In this document: in pieces, positions 34,355 to 43,725 of the stretch
Layout: each line of letters starts with the position of its first letter
Numbering within the stretch: the first letter of the stretch is position 1
Assembly: GCA_963820375.1 (NCBI GenBank)
Contig: CAWFZX010000033.1
Location: 1-64,000 of the forward strand
Reading direction: 5' to 3'
Length of the DNA stretch: 64,000 nt
Source of the DNA: AWTP1-13 sp963820375
Lineage (GTDB): Bacteria > Pseudomonadota > Alphaproteobacteria > Rhizobiales > Hyphomicrobiaceae
Translations under genes and position numbers: made by a program
The notes under the pieces: model-generated
Seen by the model: only the letters and a program-made list of their open reading frames with translations
The model's database searches: none
Told to the model about the DNA's origin: nothing

Positions 34355-36405
34355 GCCAGCCCCACCGCAATTCTGAGATTGCCAATCGCATCGACCACGG
34401 CGGCAGAGCCAGGCTCGATGACGGTCGTGGCATCGATCTGCTGCACAAGAGCAGGTCCGCTGATGCGCGCACCGAGCGGCAGCTTGAGGCGATCGAACAC
34501 CTCAGCGCATTGCCAGCGACCGCCGGCATAGAGCGCGCGTTCCCCGATGGTGGCGCCGCGCGCATCCCCCGCCCGGGCGCTTGCCTCGAGCAGGCTGCGC
34601 ATCGGAAACGGCCGCCGCCGGCCGATCACCGACGTCAACAGGTTGACCAGCACGGGCTCGATCTCGGGCAGGCGCACCTGGAAGCGGGCAAAATAGGCCG
34701 CCTCGAACAGGCTCCGCAGCACGCCCCGTGAAACATCCATCTGCGGAAGCTTGACGCGGATCAGATGCGTCTGTCCGCGAAACTGCATGTCGGCAGCGTG
34801 CAGCACCTGGCTTTGCACGATCTCGCCCTGCTCCTCGGCGTTGGCCGCCTCGCCGCGCTGCCGCTGTCCCCGCAGCGTTGCCCTGACCAGGCACATGTCG
34901 GCCGCCTCAAGCGGCACGTTGAGGGTATGCACCAGGTCCTGTCTGAGATCGGCGACCAGGCAGCCGAGCGCGTTGGTCAAGCCCGGGCGCGCTGGCACCA
35001 TCACCTCGGGGATGCCCAGTTCGCGCGCCAGCGCCACCGCGTGCAGCGGGCCGGCGCCGCCGAAGGCGAACAAGCAGAAGTCGCGCGGGTCGTGACCACG
35101 CCCAATCGACACCATGCGAATGGCGCCACACATGTGCGTGTTGGCAAGCTGGAGCACGGCGGCGGCGGCCGCATCCGCAGCCAGTCCCAACGGCTTGCCG
35201 AGAGCTCGCTCGAACACCTCGCGCACTTGCTCCAGGGGGGCCGGCGACGGCACCGACAACAGGGCCGCCGGATCGAGCCGGCCGAGCAGCAGATTGGCGT
35301 CCGTGATGGTCGGCTCGCTGCCGCCACGCCCGTAGCAGATGGGTCCGGGTTCCGAGCCGGCCGACCGTGGGCCCACCTCAAGCATGCCGGCCGCATTGAT
35401 CGAGGCGATTGAGCCGCCGCCGGCGCCGATGCTGCGCACGTCCACCATCGGCACGTGGATCGGCAGGCCATAATCGATGGTGAGTTCCGCCGACACCTCG
35501 GGAATGCCGCCGCGAATAAGCGCGACATCGGTGGATGTGCCGCCCATGTCGTAGGTGATGGCGTGTGCCACGCCGGTCTCGGCCAGCGTCGCCGCCGCGG
35601 CCATGACGCCGGAGGCTGGCCCCGACATGATTGTCTTGGCCGCCTCACGGGCAGCCAGGCGCGCCGCCACGGTGCCGCCGTTGCCGTTCATCAGCAACAG
35701 ATCGCGCTTGAAGCCCTGCGCCTCAAGCCCACTCTGCAGCCGTTGCACATAGCCATCCAGGATCGGTTGCACCGCCGCATTGATGGATGCGGTGGTGCCG
35801 CGCTCGTATTCGCGAAACTCCGACAGCAATTCGTGCCCGAGCGTCACGTATTGATTGGGCCACAGGGCGCGGGCGATGGCGCCGGCGCCAAGTTCGTGCG
35901 CGGGATTGGCGTAGGCGTGCAGAAAATGGATGACCAGGCTCTGGCAACCCTCTCGCAACAAGGCCTTGACCGCCGCCGCGACGCCCTCCTCGTCGAGCGG
36001 CGTGAGCACCTGGCCCGACACACTCATGCGTTCGTCGACTTCGAGCCGTAGCTCGCGGGGAATCAGCGGCTCGAACACCCCCGTCATGCCATAGGCCCGC
36101 GGCCGCGTGCGGCGGCCGAGCTCCAAGGTGTCACGGAACCCGCGCGTGGTGATCAGGCCGACCCTGGCAAGCTTGCGCTCCAGCACGGCATTGGTGGTGG
36201 TGGTGGTGCCGTGGATGATGAGGTCGAGAACGCCGGCCGAGACGCCGGCTTGGCCAAGCGCGCCAAGCACGCCATCAGCCTGATTGGTGGCCGTGGTCGG
36301 GATCTTGGCGAGGCGCACGCTTGTCCCATCGGCTCCCGTCTCATAAATGAGCAGGTCCGTGAAAGTGCCGCCGACATCGATGCCTGCCACCCGCCGCTCG
36401 CGCAC
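34351..36405 (-). CDS. hyuA: Hydantoinase/oxoprolinase A family subunit (HyuA)
   Basis: A 684-residue HyuA protein, the ATP-binding partner of HyuB. RRVAGIDVGGTFTDLLIYE (residues 5-23) is the ASKHA phosphate motif, IIHGTTTTTNAVLERK and THAITYDMGGTSTDVALIRGG-like blocks follow, and DVRSIGAGGGSIASINAAG lies mid-chain. I choose the GTG at 36405, preceded seven bases upstream by GAGG; the longer frame starting at 36609 runs through the promoter and has unlikely composition. It phosphorylates the amide oxygen to drive ring opening. First gene of the seven-gene operon. Confidence 0.9.
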   Translation of the reverse strand: MRERRVAGIDVGGTFTDLLIYETGADGTSVRLAKIPTTATNQADGVLGALGQAGVSAGVLDLIIHGTTTTTNAVLERKLARVGLITTRGFRDTLELGRRTRPRAYGMTGVFEPLIPRELRLEVDERMSVSGQVLTPLDEEGVAAAVKALLREGCQSLVIHFLHAYANPAHELGAGAIARALWPNQYVTLGHELLSEFREYERGTTASINAAVQPILDGYVQRLQSGLEAQGFKRDLLLMNGNGGTVAARLAAREAAKTIMSGPASGVMAAAATLAETGVAHAITYDMGGTSTDVALIRGGIPEVSAELTIDYGLPIHVPMVDVRSIGAGGGSIASINAAGMLEVGPRSAGSEPGPICYGRGGSEPTITDANLLLGRLDPAALLSVPSPAPLEQVREVFERALGKPLGLAADAAAAAVLQLANTHMCGAIRMVSIGRGHDPRDFCLFAFGGAGPLHAVALARELGIPEVMVPARPGLTNALGCLVADLRQDLVHTLNVPLEAADMCLVRATLRGQRQRGEAANAEEQGEIVQSQVLHAADMQFRGQTHLIRVKLPQMDVSRGVLRSLFEAAYFARFQVRLPEIEPVLVNLLTSVIGRRRPFPMRSLLEASARAGDARGATIGERALYAGGRWQCAEVFDRLKLPLGARISGPALVQQIDATTVIEPGSAAVVDAIGNLRIAVGLA

Positions 36406-36436
36406 GGCTATGCCTCGGCCGCTACCGCTCGATGTC

Positions 36437-36450
36437 GTTAGTATACGAAC
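36437..36450. promoter_or_regulatory. Candidate MarR operator upstream of hyuA
   Basis: GTTAGTATACGAAC is a palindrome with one mismatched pair (A/G at positions 4 and 11), centred on GTATAC. Palindromes of this size with such centres are typical MarR targets. It covers the predicted -10 box, so binding would block RNA polymerase, and the operon encodes a MarR protein. Role is inference. Confidence 0.5.
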
Positions 36451-36468
36451 AATATTGCCGCCGGTCCA
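36440..36468 (-). promoter_or_regulatory. Predicted promoter of the hyuA operon
   Basis: On the minus strand a -35 TGGACC (36468-36463, four of six consensus bases) and a -10 TATACT (36445-36440, five of six) are separated by 17 bases. Transcription would begin near 36433, giving a leader of about 28 bases to the GTG. Confidence 0.5.
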
Positions 36469-36605
36469 CGGGGGAGCAAGAGCCAACGCGGGCGCGAGCC
36501 GGCCCGGACCTTCAGCTTTCGCACATCGCCGGGCAAAAAATGCGCGCTGGCAGCCCACGCCAGCCGGCACGCCCGCGCCGCTGGCGCCGTCAGCGCGCTG
36601 CCTTC

Positions 36606-38037
36606 TCACACCAGCTTGCCCGGATTGAGAATGCCCTTGGGATCGAAGGCCGACTTGATGGCGCGCATCAGATCCATCTCGACGGCGCTCTTGCTACGCG
36701 CCAGCGCCTCCCGCTTCATGAAGCCGATGCCGTGCTCGGCCGAGATCGAGCCGCCGAACTCCAACACGGCGGCATTGACCGCCTGTTGCATGGGCTGCCA
36801 GAGCTCCAGGAACTTGGCCTTCGGCATCCCCGGGGGTTGCGTGATGTTGTAGTGCACGTTGCCGTCGCCGAAGTGACCGAAGGCCAGGGGACGCGCCCCG
36901 GGACAAAGCTGCAGGACCAGGCGATCGGCGCGGGCGATGAATTGGGCAATGCTGGCGATCGGCACCGCCACGTCGTTTTTGATGTTGCCGCCTTCGTGCT
37001 TTTGCGCCTCCGAGATCGACTCGCGCAGCCGCCAGAAGTCGCGCGCCTGCGTGAACGAGTTGGCGACAGTGGCATCGACGACGAGAGCCTTTTGCACGGC
37101 CGTCTCGAGGATTTGCAAGAGGTCGCGTTCGGCCGTGCCATCTCCCTTCAGGCCAGAGAGTTCCAAGAGCGCGTACCAAGCATGCCGCGTCGCAAATGGA
37201 TCGCGCGTGCCCGGCGTGTGCTGCAACACGAAGTCCATGACGATGCGCGGCATGAATTCGAAGGCGGTCAGGCCCGTGCCGGCGGCGTCTTGGGCGGCGG
37301 CAAACAGCGCTAAGAGCGCCAGCAAGCTCCGGCAAGGCCACGAAGGCGGTTGCCTTCTCGGCGGGTTTTGGGAACAGCTTGAGCGTCGCCGCCGTGATGA
37401 TGCCCAGCGTGCCTTCCGAGCCAATGAACAGATCTCTGAGATCGTAGCCGGTGTTGTCTTTTTTCAGCGCGCGCAGACCCGGCAGGACACGGCCATCCGC
37501 CAGCACCACCTCGAGACCCAGCACCAGCTGGCGCATGTTGCCGTAGGCCAGCACGCCGACACCGCCGGCGTTGGTGGCGAGGTTGCCGCCGATCTGACAA
37601 CTGCCTTCCGAGGGCAGGCTCAGGGGGAACAATCGATCAACCGCATCGGCGGCCGCCTGCGCCTCAGCCAACGTCAGCCCGCTTTCCACCGTCATGCTGT
37701 AGCCGCCGGCATCAACCTGGCGGACGCGTTTGAGGCGCCCGACCGAGAGCAAGATTTCGCCATTGAGCGGCATCTGACCGCCGACCAGTCCCGTGTTGCC
37801 GGCCTGCGGCACGACCGGGATCGCCTCTTGGTGGGCGATCGCCATGATCCGCGAGACCTCCTCGGTCGAGCCCGGGCGCAAGACCACGCCGGCGCGACCG
37901 TGGTAGAGGTCGCGCCACTCGCGCAGATAGGGCAGCTGTTGCTCGGCATCGGTGAGCGCATGCTCGGGCCCGACGATCAGCGCCAAGCGCTGCAGCAGGC
38001 TTGGCGTCAGCCTCACGGCGGCGCGCGCATCGATCAT
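36606..38037 (-). pseudogene. FAD-linked oxidase (glycolate oxidase GlcD/D-lactate dehydrogenase type), one-base frameshift
   Basis: From ATG 38037 the first frame gives the PCMH-type FAD domain: GRAGVVLRPGSTEEVSRIMA, VPQAGNTGLVGGQMPL, GGNLATNAGGVGVLAYGN, DLFIGSEGTLGIITAATLKLF. At about 37310 it breaks within LAGAL. A second frame takes over (ALFAAAQDAAGTGLTAFEFM) to the stop at 36606, including HFGDGNVHYNITQP and GSISAEHGIGFMKREAL of the FAD-oxidase C domain. One extra base near 37310 explains it. The joined product would be about 476 residues and oxidise a 2-hydroxy acid. The start overlaps the tsaC stop (ATGA). Confidence 0.85.
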
Positions 38038-38987
38038 TCCAGCCTCGCTGCTCTTTGCAATCGATCGTTGATGGCCTCGCCCAAGCCGTGGCGGGGGATG
38101 GGCATCACGGCGATCGCAGCGGCGCCGGCGCCATCCAAGCTGCGCAAGGCCGCAAACAGATTGGCAGCCGCCTCGACAAGATCAGCGCTTGGGCTGAGGT
38201 TGAAGACCGGGCCGGCATGCGGCGGCAGGGGCGCGCCGAACGCCAGCAAGGCTTCGCCGCTCAGCACTTCGCCGGCCTCCAGGCGCAGCGGCGTTGCCGG
38301 TGCGTAATGGCGTTGCAGCATGCCGGGCGCGGCCGGGCGGCTCGCTGCCACGTTGGCCACCGCGATCGGCTGGCCGAGCACAGCGGCGAGCCGAGCGCGG
38401 GCGATCCCGCCCAGCCGCAGAATAACGGGCGTGCGGCCAGAGACATCCACCACCGTCGATTCCAATCCGACCGGCGTCGGGCCGGCATCGAGAAGGACGG
38501 CGACGCCCTCGCCAAGATCGGCTGCCACATGCCCGGCCGTGGTGGGGCTCACGTGCCCCGAGCGGTTGGCGCTGGGCGCGGCGATGGGCAGGCCGGCGGC
38601 GCGCAACAAGGCCTGGGCGGTTGCATGCGCCGGCACCCGCACGGCGATGGTGTCGAGACCGGCGGTGGCAAGTTCAGCAATGGCGTTGTCGGCGCGGCGC
38701 GGCCCCACCAACGTCAGGGCCCCCGGCCAGAACGCCGCCGCCAATTGGCGGCCACTTTCGCCGAGTTCGGCCAGCCGCGCTGCCGCCTTGAGGTCCGCGA
38801 CGTGCACGATCAGTGGATTGAAGCGCGGGCGGCCCTTGACGGCAAACACCTCAGCCACCGCCCGCGGGTTGGTCGCGTCCGCACCAAGCCCGTACACCGT
38901 CTCCGTCGGAAATGCGACGAGCCGGCCGGCGCGCAGGGCGGCCGCCCCTCGGTCAATGGCTTCTGCTGTCGCCGGTTCTGCGGGCAT
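38034..38987 (-). CDS. L-threonylcarbamoyladenylate synthase (Sua5/TsaC type)
   Basis: A 317-residue enzyme making threonylcarbamoyl-AMP from threonine, bicarbonate and ATP, the first step of t6A37 tRNA modification. YrdC domain: GRLVAFPTETVYGLGADATN, KGRPRFNPLIVHV, LPIAAPSANRSGHVSPTTAGHV. The extra C-terminal 110 residues are the Sua5 domain, including the linker MLQRHYAPATPL. I favour the ATG at 38987; a GTG seven codons upstream is possible. It leads a two-gene unit with the FAD-linked oxidase, a pairing common in alphaproteobacteria. Confidence 0.93.
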   Translation of the reverse strand: MPAEPATAEAIDRGAAALRAGRLVAFPTETVYGLGADATNPRAVAEVFAVKGRPRFNPLIVHVADLKAAARLAELGESGRQLAAAFWPGALTLVGPRRADNAIAELATAGLDTIAVRVPAHATAQALLRAAGLPIAAPSANRSGHVSPTTAGHVAADLGEGVAVLLDAGPTPVGLESTVVDVSGRTPVILRLGGIARARLAAVLGQPIAVANVAASRPAAPGMLQRHYAPATPLRLEAGEVLSGEALLAFGAPLPPHAGPVFNLSPSADLVEAAANLFAALRSLDGAGAAAIAVMPIPRHGLGEAINDRLQRAARLE

Positions 38988-39081
38988 CTCAAGACAACCA
39001 CGAGACACTTTCGAGGCTTGAGCTTTCCGCCTATTGTGCCGCCGGCGTCAAGGGCGGAACCGCAAGCTGCACAAGGCCTCC

Positions 39082-40878
39082 ATGACCTACCAAGCTCCCG
39101 TAAATGACATCATGCATGCGCTCAAGAGCGCTGCCGGCCTCGATGACCTGATGGCGCGCGGCCTGCTCGGCGAGGTCGACGAGGCAACCATCCGCGCCGT
39201 CATCGAGGAAGCCGGCAAGTTCGGGGCCGAGGTGCTCGATCCGCTCAGCGCGCCGGGGGACCGCAGCGGCTCGAAGCTGGTCAATGGCAAAGTCGAGACG
39301 CCGGCCGGCTGGCGAGAGGCCTACCAGCGCTTTGTCGCCGGCGGCTGGGGTTCGCTGGCGGCACCGGAGGAATGGGGCGGACAGAACCTGCCCGCCATCG
39401 TGGCGACGGTCGCCGGCGAGATCTGGAACTCGGCCAATATGGGCTTTGGCTTGTGCCCGCTGCTGACATTTGGTGCCATCGATGCCATCGAGGCACAGGG
39501 CAGTGCCGAACTCAAGCGCACCTATCTCCCCAAGATGGTGGCCGGCGAATGGTCCGGCACCATGAACCTGACGGAGCCGCAGGCGGGCTCCGATCTCAGC
39601 CAACTGAAGACCCGCGCCGTGCCGCAGGGAGACGGCAGCTATCGCCTGTTCGGCACCAAGATCTTTATCACCTACGGCGACCACGAGATGACCGACAACA
39701 TCATCCATCTCGTGCTGGCGCGCCTGCCGGATGCGCCGCCTGGCACGCGCGGCATTTCTCTGTTCCTGGTGCCCAAGGTGCTGGTCGGCAGCGACGGGTC
39801 GCTCGGCGCGCACAATGACGTCGTCTGTGCCGGTGTCGAGCACAAGCTTGGCATTCACGCCTCTCCGACCTGCGTCATGAAATACGGCGAGCAGGGTGAG
39901 GGTGCCGTCGGCTACCTCGTCGGTGAGGAGAACCGCGGCCTCAACGTCATGTTCATCATGATGAACGCGGCGCGCCTCGCCGTTGGCATGCAGGGCGTGG
40001 CCGTGGCGGAGCGGGCGACCCAGCGTGCCGTGAGCTATGCCAGGGAACGTCGCCAGGGCCGCAGCGCCGCAAGCGTTGGCAGCGAGATGGCGCCCATCAT
40101 CGAACACGCCGACATTCGCCGCAGCCTGATGACCATGAAGGCTCTGACCCAGGCCGCGCGTGCCATTTGCCTCGTCACCGCCCGCGAGACGGACGTGGCA
40201 CGCCGCGCCAAAGTGGCCGCCGAACGTGTCGCCGCCGGGCAGCGCGTGGCCCTGCTGACGCCGGTGGCCAAGGCCTTTGCGACCGATATCGGCTGCGAGG
40301 TGGCCTCGATCGGCGTGCAGGTCCACGGTGGCATGGGCTTCATCGAGGAAACCGGCGCCGCCCAACACTATCGCGACGCCCGCATCCTGCCGATTTACGA
40401 AGGCACCAACGGCATCCAGGCCATGGACCTGGTCGGCCGCAAGCTGGCGCTGGAGGGCGGCAAGGTCGTCACCGACTACATCGCCGACCTCAACCGAACG
40501 GTCGAGGAGGTGCGTGCCTCCAATCGACCGGAGTTCGGCCGCATGGCCGAGCGGCTGGGCCAAGCCGTGGCGGCACTGGCAGAAGCCACGCGCTGGATCG
40601 GCGACACGCTGCCTCAAAATCCCGACAGCGCCATGGCCGCGGCGGTTCCCTATCTACGGCTGTTTGGCCTCGCCGCCGGCGGCGTCTACTTGGCAAAAGG
40701 CGCGCTGGCCGCCACCCGCGAGGGTGCCGGCGACGGCCACTCGATCGCCCCGCAGGCCATAGCCGTGGCGCGCTTTTTTGCCGAGACGCTGGCCACCGCC
40801 GCGCCGGGGCTCAAGGACAGTGTCGTCGATGGCGCCGGCGCCACCTTGATGCTCACCCCTGCCGCGCTTTCGGCCTGA
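39082..40878 (+). CDS. Acyl-CoA dehydrogenase, long form with C-terminal extension
   Basis: A 598-residue flavoprotein. The N-terminal helical domain follows MTYQAPVNDIMHALKS; MNLTEPQAGSDLSQLKTRAV and FGTKIFITYGDHEM form the middle beta domain; the flavin domain carries QVHGGMGFIEETGAAQHYRDARI and YEGTNGIQAMDLVGRKL, whose Glu is at the usual catalytic-base position. The extra C-terminal 140 residues occur in long FadE-like forms of this family. It makes enoyl-CoA and passes electrons to ETF. The start ATG at 39082 matches family N-termini. It is divergent from tsaC and followed by a crotonase. Confidence 0.92.
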   Translation: MTYQAPVNDIMHALKSAAGLDDLMARGLLGEVDEATIRAVIEEAGKFGAEVLDPLSAPGDRSGSKLVNGKVETPAGWREAYQRFVAGGWGSLAAPEEWGGQNLPAIVATVAGEIWNSANMGFGLCPLLTFGAIDAIEAQGSAELKRTYLPKMVAGEWSGTMNLTEPQAGSDLSQLKTRAVPQGDGSYRLFGTKIFITYGDHEMTDNIIHLVLARLPDAPPGTRGISLFLVPKVLVGSDGSLGAHNDVVCAGVEHKLGIHASPTCVMKYGEQGEGAVGYLVGEENRGLNVMFIMMNAARLAVGMQGVAVAERATQRAVSYARERRQGRSAASVGSEMAPIIEHADIRRSLMTMKALTQAARAICLVTARETDVARRAKVAAERVAAGQRVALLTPVAKAFATDIGCEVASIGVQVHGGMGFIEETGAAQHYRDARILPIYEGTNGIQAMDLVGRKLALEGGKVVTDYIADLNRTVEEVRASNRPEFGRMAERLGQAVAALAEATRWIGDTLPQNPDSAMAAAVPYLRLFGLAAGGVYLAKGALAATREGAGDGHSIAPQAIAVARFFAETLATAAPGLKDSVVDGAGATLMLTPAALSA

Positions 40879-40921
40879 GTTTCGGCGGCCTGAGTTTCGG
40901 CGGCCTGAGTTTCGGCCTGAG
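40868..40921 (+). repeat. Short tandem repeat over the acyl-CoA dehydrogenase stop
   Basis: Four units in a row: TTTCGGCCTGAG (40868-40879), TTTCGGCGGCCTGAG (40880-40894), the same 15-mer (40895-40909), and TTTCGGCCTGAG (40910-40921). The first contains the last codons and TGA of the dehydrogenase gene; later units repeat the stop. Likely replication slippage. Confidence 0.85.
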
Positions 40922-41051
40922 CCCGGTGGCATTGGCCAGCGGCGCTGCCGTGGCGACAGGGTCTTACAGGGGGTGGCGGCCGGGGATGACCCGTTCAAGG
41001 CCGCCCGATTTCCAGTTATGCTTTCGGCCCCGGGGAATGAAAGGCAGTGCA

Positions 41052-41852
41052 ATGACGAAGGACATCGAAATCAAAGTCGAAGACGGCGTGCAGAGCATAC
41101 GCTTCCTGCGCGCGGCCAAGAAAAATGCCCTGACCGGCCCGATGTACGACGCCATGTCGGCCGCCCTCGACGCGGCGGAGACGGACGCGGCCATCGCCTG
41201 CCACGTCTTTCTCGGCTCGGGTGGCTCATTTTCGGCCGGCAACGACATCAATGACTTTTTGCGCCGCGCCCAGGCCGCTGGATCGGACAGTGGCACGGGC
41301 GGCATCCCAGCGCCCTCGCTCGCTTTCATCCGCCGTCTCCCCAAAGTGACAAAGCCCATGATCGCCGCCGTCGATGGCCTCGCCATCGGCATCGGCACCA
41401 CCCTGCTGCTGCATTGCGATCTCGTCTATGCCACCCCCAGCGCCAGCCTGCGCACGCCCTTCCTCGATTTGGGCCTCGTGCAAGAAGCCGGCTCCAGCAT
41501 CCTGGCACCGGAGCGCATGGGCTATCCGCTCGCCTTCGAGCTCATCTGCCTCGGCGAACCGTTCGGGCCGGAGCGGGCGCTGGCCGCCGGGCTGATCAAC
41601 GCCATTGTCCCCGCCGACGCCCTGGAGGCCACCGCCATGACGGCAGCCAGACGTCTCGCCGCCAAGCCGCGCCAGGCCCTGATGACCTCGCGCCGGCTGC
41701 TGCGCCGCCAGCATGCGGCGATCAGTGGCATGATCGATGAAGAGGCCCATTGCTATACGGGGCTGATGTCCTCGCCCGAGGCCCGCGAGGCCTTCACCGC
41801 CTTCCTGGAGAAACGTCCGCCCGATTTCGCCAAGGCCCGCAAGGCGGGCTAG
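41052..41852 (+). CDS. Enoyl-CoA hydratase/isomerase family protein
   Basis: A 266-residue crotonase. It has GVQSIRFLRAAKKNALTGPMYDAM, the oxyanion peptide GSGGSFSAGNDINDFL, VDGLAIGIGTTLLLHCDLVYA, and PFLDLGLVQEAGSSILAPERMG, whose Glu is in the catalytic position. ATG at 41052 follows GGCAGTGCA, a weak ribosome binding site, but a far longer frame upstream has no protein-like composition. It probably acts after the adjacent acyl-CoA dehydrogenase, as hydratase or isomerase. Confidence 0.9.
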   Translation: MTKDIEIKVEDGVQSIRFLRAAKKNALTGPMYDAMSAALDAAETDAAIACHVFLGSGGSFSAGNDINDFLRRAQAAGSDSGTGGIPAPSLAFIRRLPKVTKPMIAAVDGLAIGIGTTLLLHCDLVYATPSASLRTPFLDLGLVQEAGSSILAPERMGYPLAFELICLGEPFGPERALAAGLINAIVPADALEATAMTAARRLAAKPRQALMTSRRLLRRQHAAISGMIDEEAHCYTGLMSSPEAREAFTAFLEKRPPDFAKARKAG

Positions 41853-41918
41853 CGGCAGACGGGCGCGGGGCGACCGGCGGTTGTGGTCACGGCAGGCAGG
41901 AAGGGACAAGGGACAAGC

Positions 41919-43583
41919 GTGGCCGCCGACAACACAGCCCAGGCCCGCAGCAAGCCGGTCGCGGCCTTAGACCCAACCTTGGATCCGGCCTTGGACTATG
42001 ACGCCGTCATCATCGGGGCGGGCATGTCGGGCCTCTACCAGCTCTATCGTCTGCGCACGTTGGGGTTACGCACTCGGCTGTTGGAGGCGGGCACTGGGGT
42101 GGGCGGCACCTGGTACTGGAACCGTTATCCGGGCGCCCGCTTCGATTCGGAGAGCTACAGCTACGGCTATTCCTTTTCGCCGGAGCTGCTAGAGGAATGG
42201 AGCTGGTCGGAACATTTCGCGGCTCAACCCGAGACGCTGCGCTATCTCAACTATGTCGCCGACAAATTCGACCTGCGCCGAGATATTCAGTTCCGCAGCC
42301 GTGTGACCGAGGCCCACTACCAGGCTGACAGCGGCACCTGGCAGGTCAGGGTGGCAGACGGCGGGCGCTATCGCGCACGCTTCCTGATTACCGCCGTCGG
42401 CCTGCTGTCGGCACCAACCCTGCCGCGCATCGATGGCGTTGCGACCTTTCGCGGCCAAGCCTTCCACACCGCGCACTGGCCGCACCAGCCCGTGCGTTTC
42501 GCCCACAAGCGGGTGGCGGTGATTGGCACTGGTGCGACCGGCGTGCAGACGATCCAGGAAGTGGCCAAGACCGCCGGACAGCTGACCGTGTTCCAGCGTA
42601 CGCCAAACTGGTGCGCACCCCTGCACAACAGCCAGATCGACGCAGCCACCCAGCGCCAGATCAAGGCTTCCTATCCCGAGATGTTTGCCCGTTGCCAGCA
42701 AACCTTCGCCTGCTTCCTGCACACGCCAGACCCACGCGGCACCTTCGAGGTCTCGGCCGAGGAGCGCGAAGCCTTCTTCGAGAAGTTGTATGCCGAGCGC
42801 GGCTTTGGCATCTGGCAAGGCAACTTCCGCGACATCCTGACGGATCGGGCGGCGAACGCCGCCATCTCCGCATTCGTGGCGCGCAAGATCCGCGGGCGCG
42901 TCAGGGATCCGCAGCTGGCCGAGCAGCTGATCCCGCAAGACCACGGCTTCGGCACCCGCCGCGTACCGCTCGAGACCCGCTACTATGAGGTCTACAACCA
43001 ACCCAACGTTGCCCTGGTTGACATCAAGAAAACGCCGATCGAACGCATTAGCCCCGCCGGCATCAAAACCACGGCTGCAACGCATGCCTTCGACATCATC
43101 GTTTATGCCACCGGCTTTGACGCCATCACCGGCAGCTTCGACCGGATCGACATCAGGGGTCTGGGCGGGCGCAAGCTGAAACAGACGTGGGCGAACGGAC
43201 CGCTGACCTTCCTTGGTGTGCAGGTCGAAGGTTTTCCCAACATGTTCATGTTGATGGGGCCGCATACGGCGCTCGGCAATATTCCGCGCAGCATCGAATT
43301 CAACGTCGAATGGGTGACCAACCTGATCGGCTACATGCGCGAGCGCCAGCTGACGCGAGCCGATCCCCTGCCGCAGGCGGTGGCCGCCTGGACCGACTAT
43401 GTCAAAGAGATGGGCAAGGGCCTCTTGTCCAATGAGGTCAATTCCTGGATGACGGGCATCAACTCCAATATCGAAGGCAAGCAAACCCGTGTCATTGCCC
43501 GCTACAGCGGCAGCGCCCCCGCCTACCGCCAGCGCTGCAACGAGGTGGCAGCGGGAGGCTATCAAGAGCTGGCGCTGACCTAA
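41919..43583 (+). CDS. Baeyer-Villiger-type flavin monooxygenase
   Basis: A protein of about 554 residues. FAD-binding VIIGAGMSGLYQLYRLR comes near the N-terminus, then GGTWYWNRYPGARFDSESY, the Baeyer-Villiger fingerprint FRGQAFHTAHWP (F-x-G-x3-H-x3-W-P), and a second Rossmann VIGTGATGVQTIQEV for NADPH. It inserts oxygen next to a ketone, giving an ester or lactone. I choose a GTG at 41919 preceded by AGGGACAAGC; a GTG at 41883 is also open. Neighbours (acyl-CoA dehydrogenase, crotonase, SDR) suggest catabolism of a cyclic or terpenoid ketone, but the substrate is unknown. Confidence 0.9.
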   Translation: MAADNTAQARSKPVAALDPTLDPALDYDAVIIGAGMSGLYQLYRLRTLGLRTRLLEAGTGVGGTWYWNRYPGARFDSESYSYGYSFSPELLEEWSWSEHFAAQPETLRYLNYVADKFDLRRDIQFRSRVTEAHYQADSGTWQVRVADGGRYRARFLITAVGLLSAPTLPRIDGVATFRGQAFHTAHWPHQPVRFAHKRVAVIGTGATGVQTIQEVAKTAGQLTVFQRTPNWCAPLHNSQIDAATQRQIKASYPEMFARCQQTFACFLHTPDPRGTFEVSAEEREAFFEKLYAERGFGIWQGNFRDILTDRAANAAISAFVARKIRGRVRDPQLAEQLIPQDHGFGTRRVPLETRYYEVYNQPNVALVDIKKTPIERISPAGIKTTAATHAFDIIVYATGFDAITGSFDRIDIRGLGGRKLKQTWANGPLTFLGVQVEGFPNMFMLMGPHTALGNIPRSIEFNVEWVTNLIGYMRERQLTRADPLPQAVAAWTDYVKEMGKGLLSNEVNSWMTGINSNIEGKQTRVIARYSGSAPAYRQRCNEVAAGGYQELALT

Positions 43584-43725
43584 ATCGTTGCGCGGCCCCG
43601 CCGATCTCGCCGGGGCGGCCGCCGCCGCAAGGCGCAAGGTTGCCAGCGGCAAGGCCGGCCCGCGGCCGCGGCGGCGCAGGCGATTGCGACCAGGCTTTGC
43701 CAAAATGCGCGGATATGCTCGGTGC

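Noticed and set aside
36406..36609. 68-codon N-terminal extension of HyuA
   Set aside because: It would be translated through the predicted promoter and palindrome; family members begin at the RRVAGIDVGG block, and a GTG with a ribosome binding site lies there.
40167..41051. Long upstream extension of the second crotonase
   Set aside because: It runs through the acyl-CoA dehydrogenase gene in a wrong frame; the crotonase family starts at the ATG at 41052.
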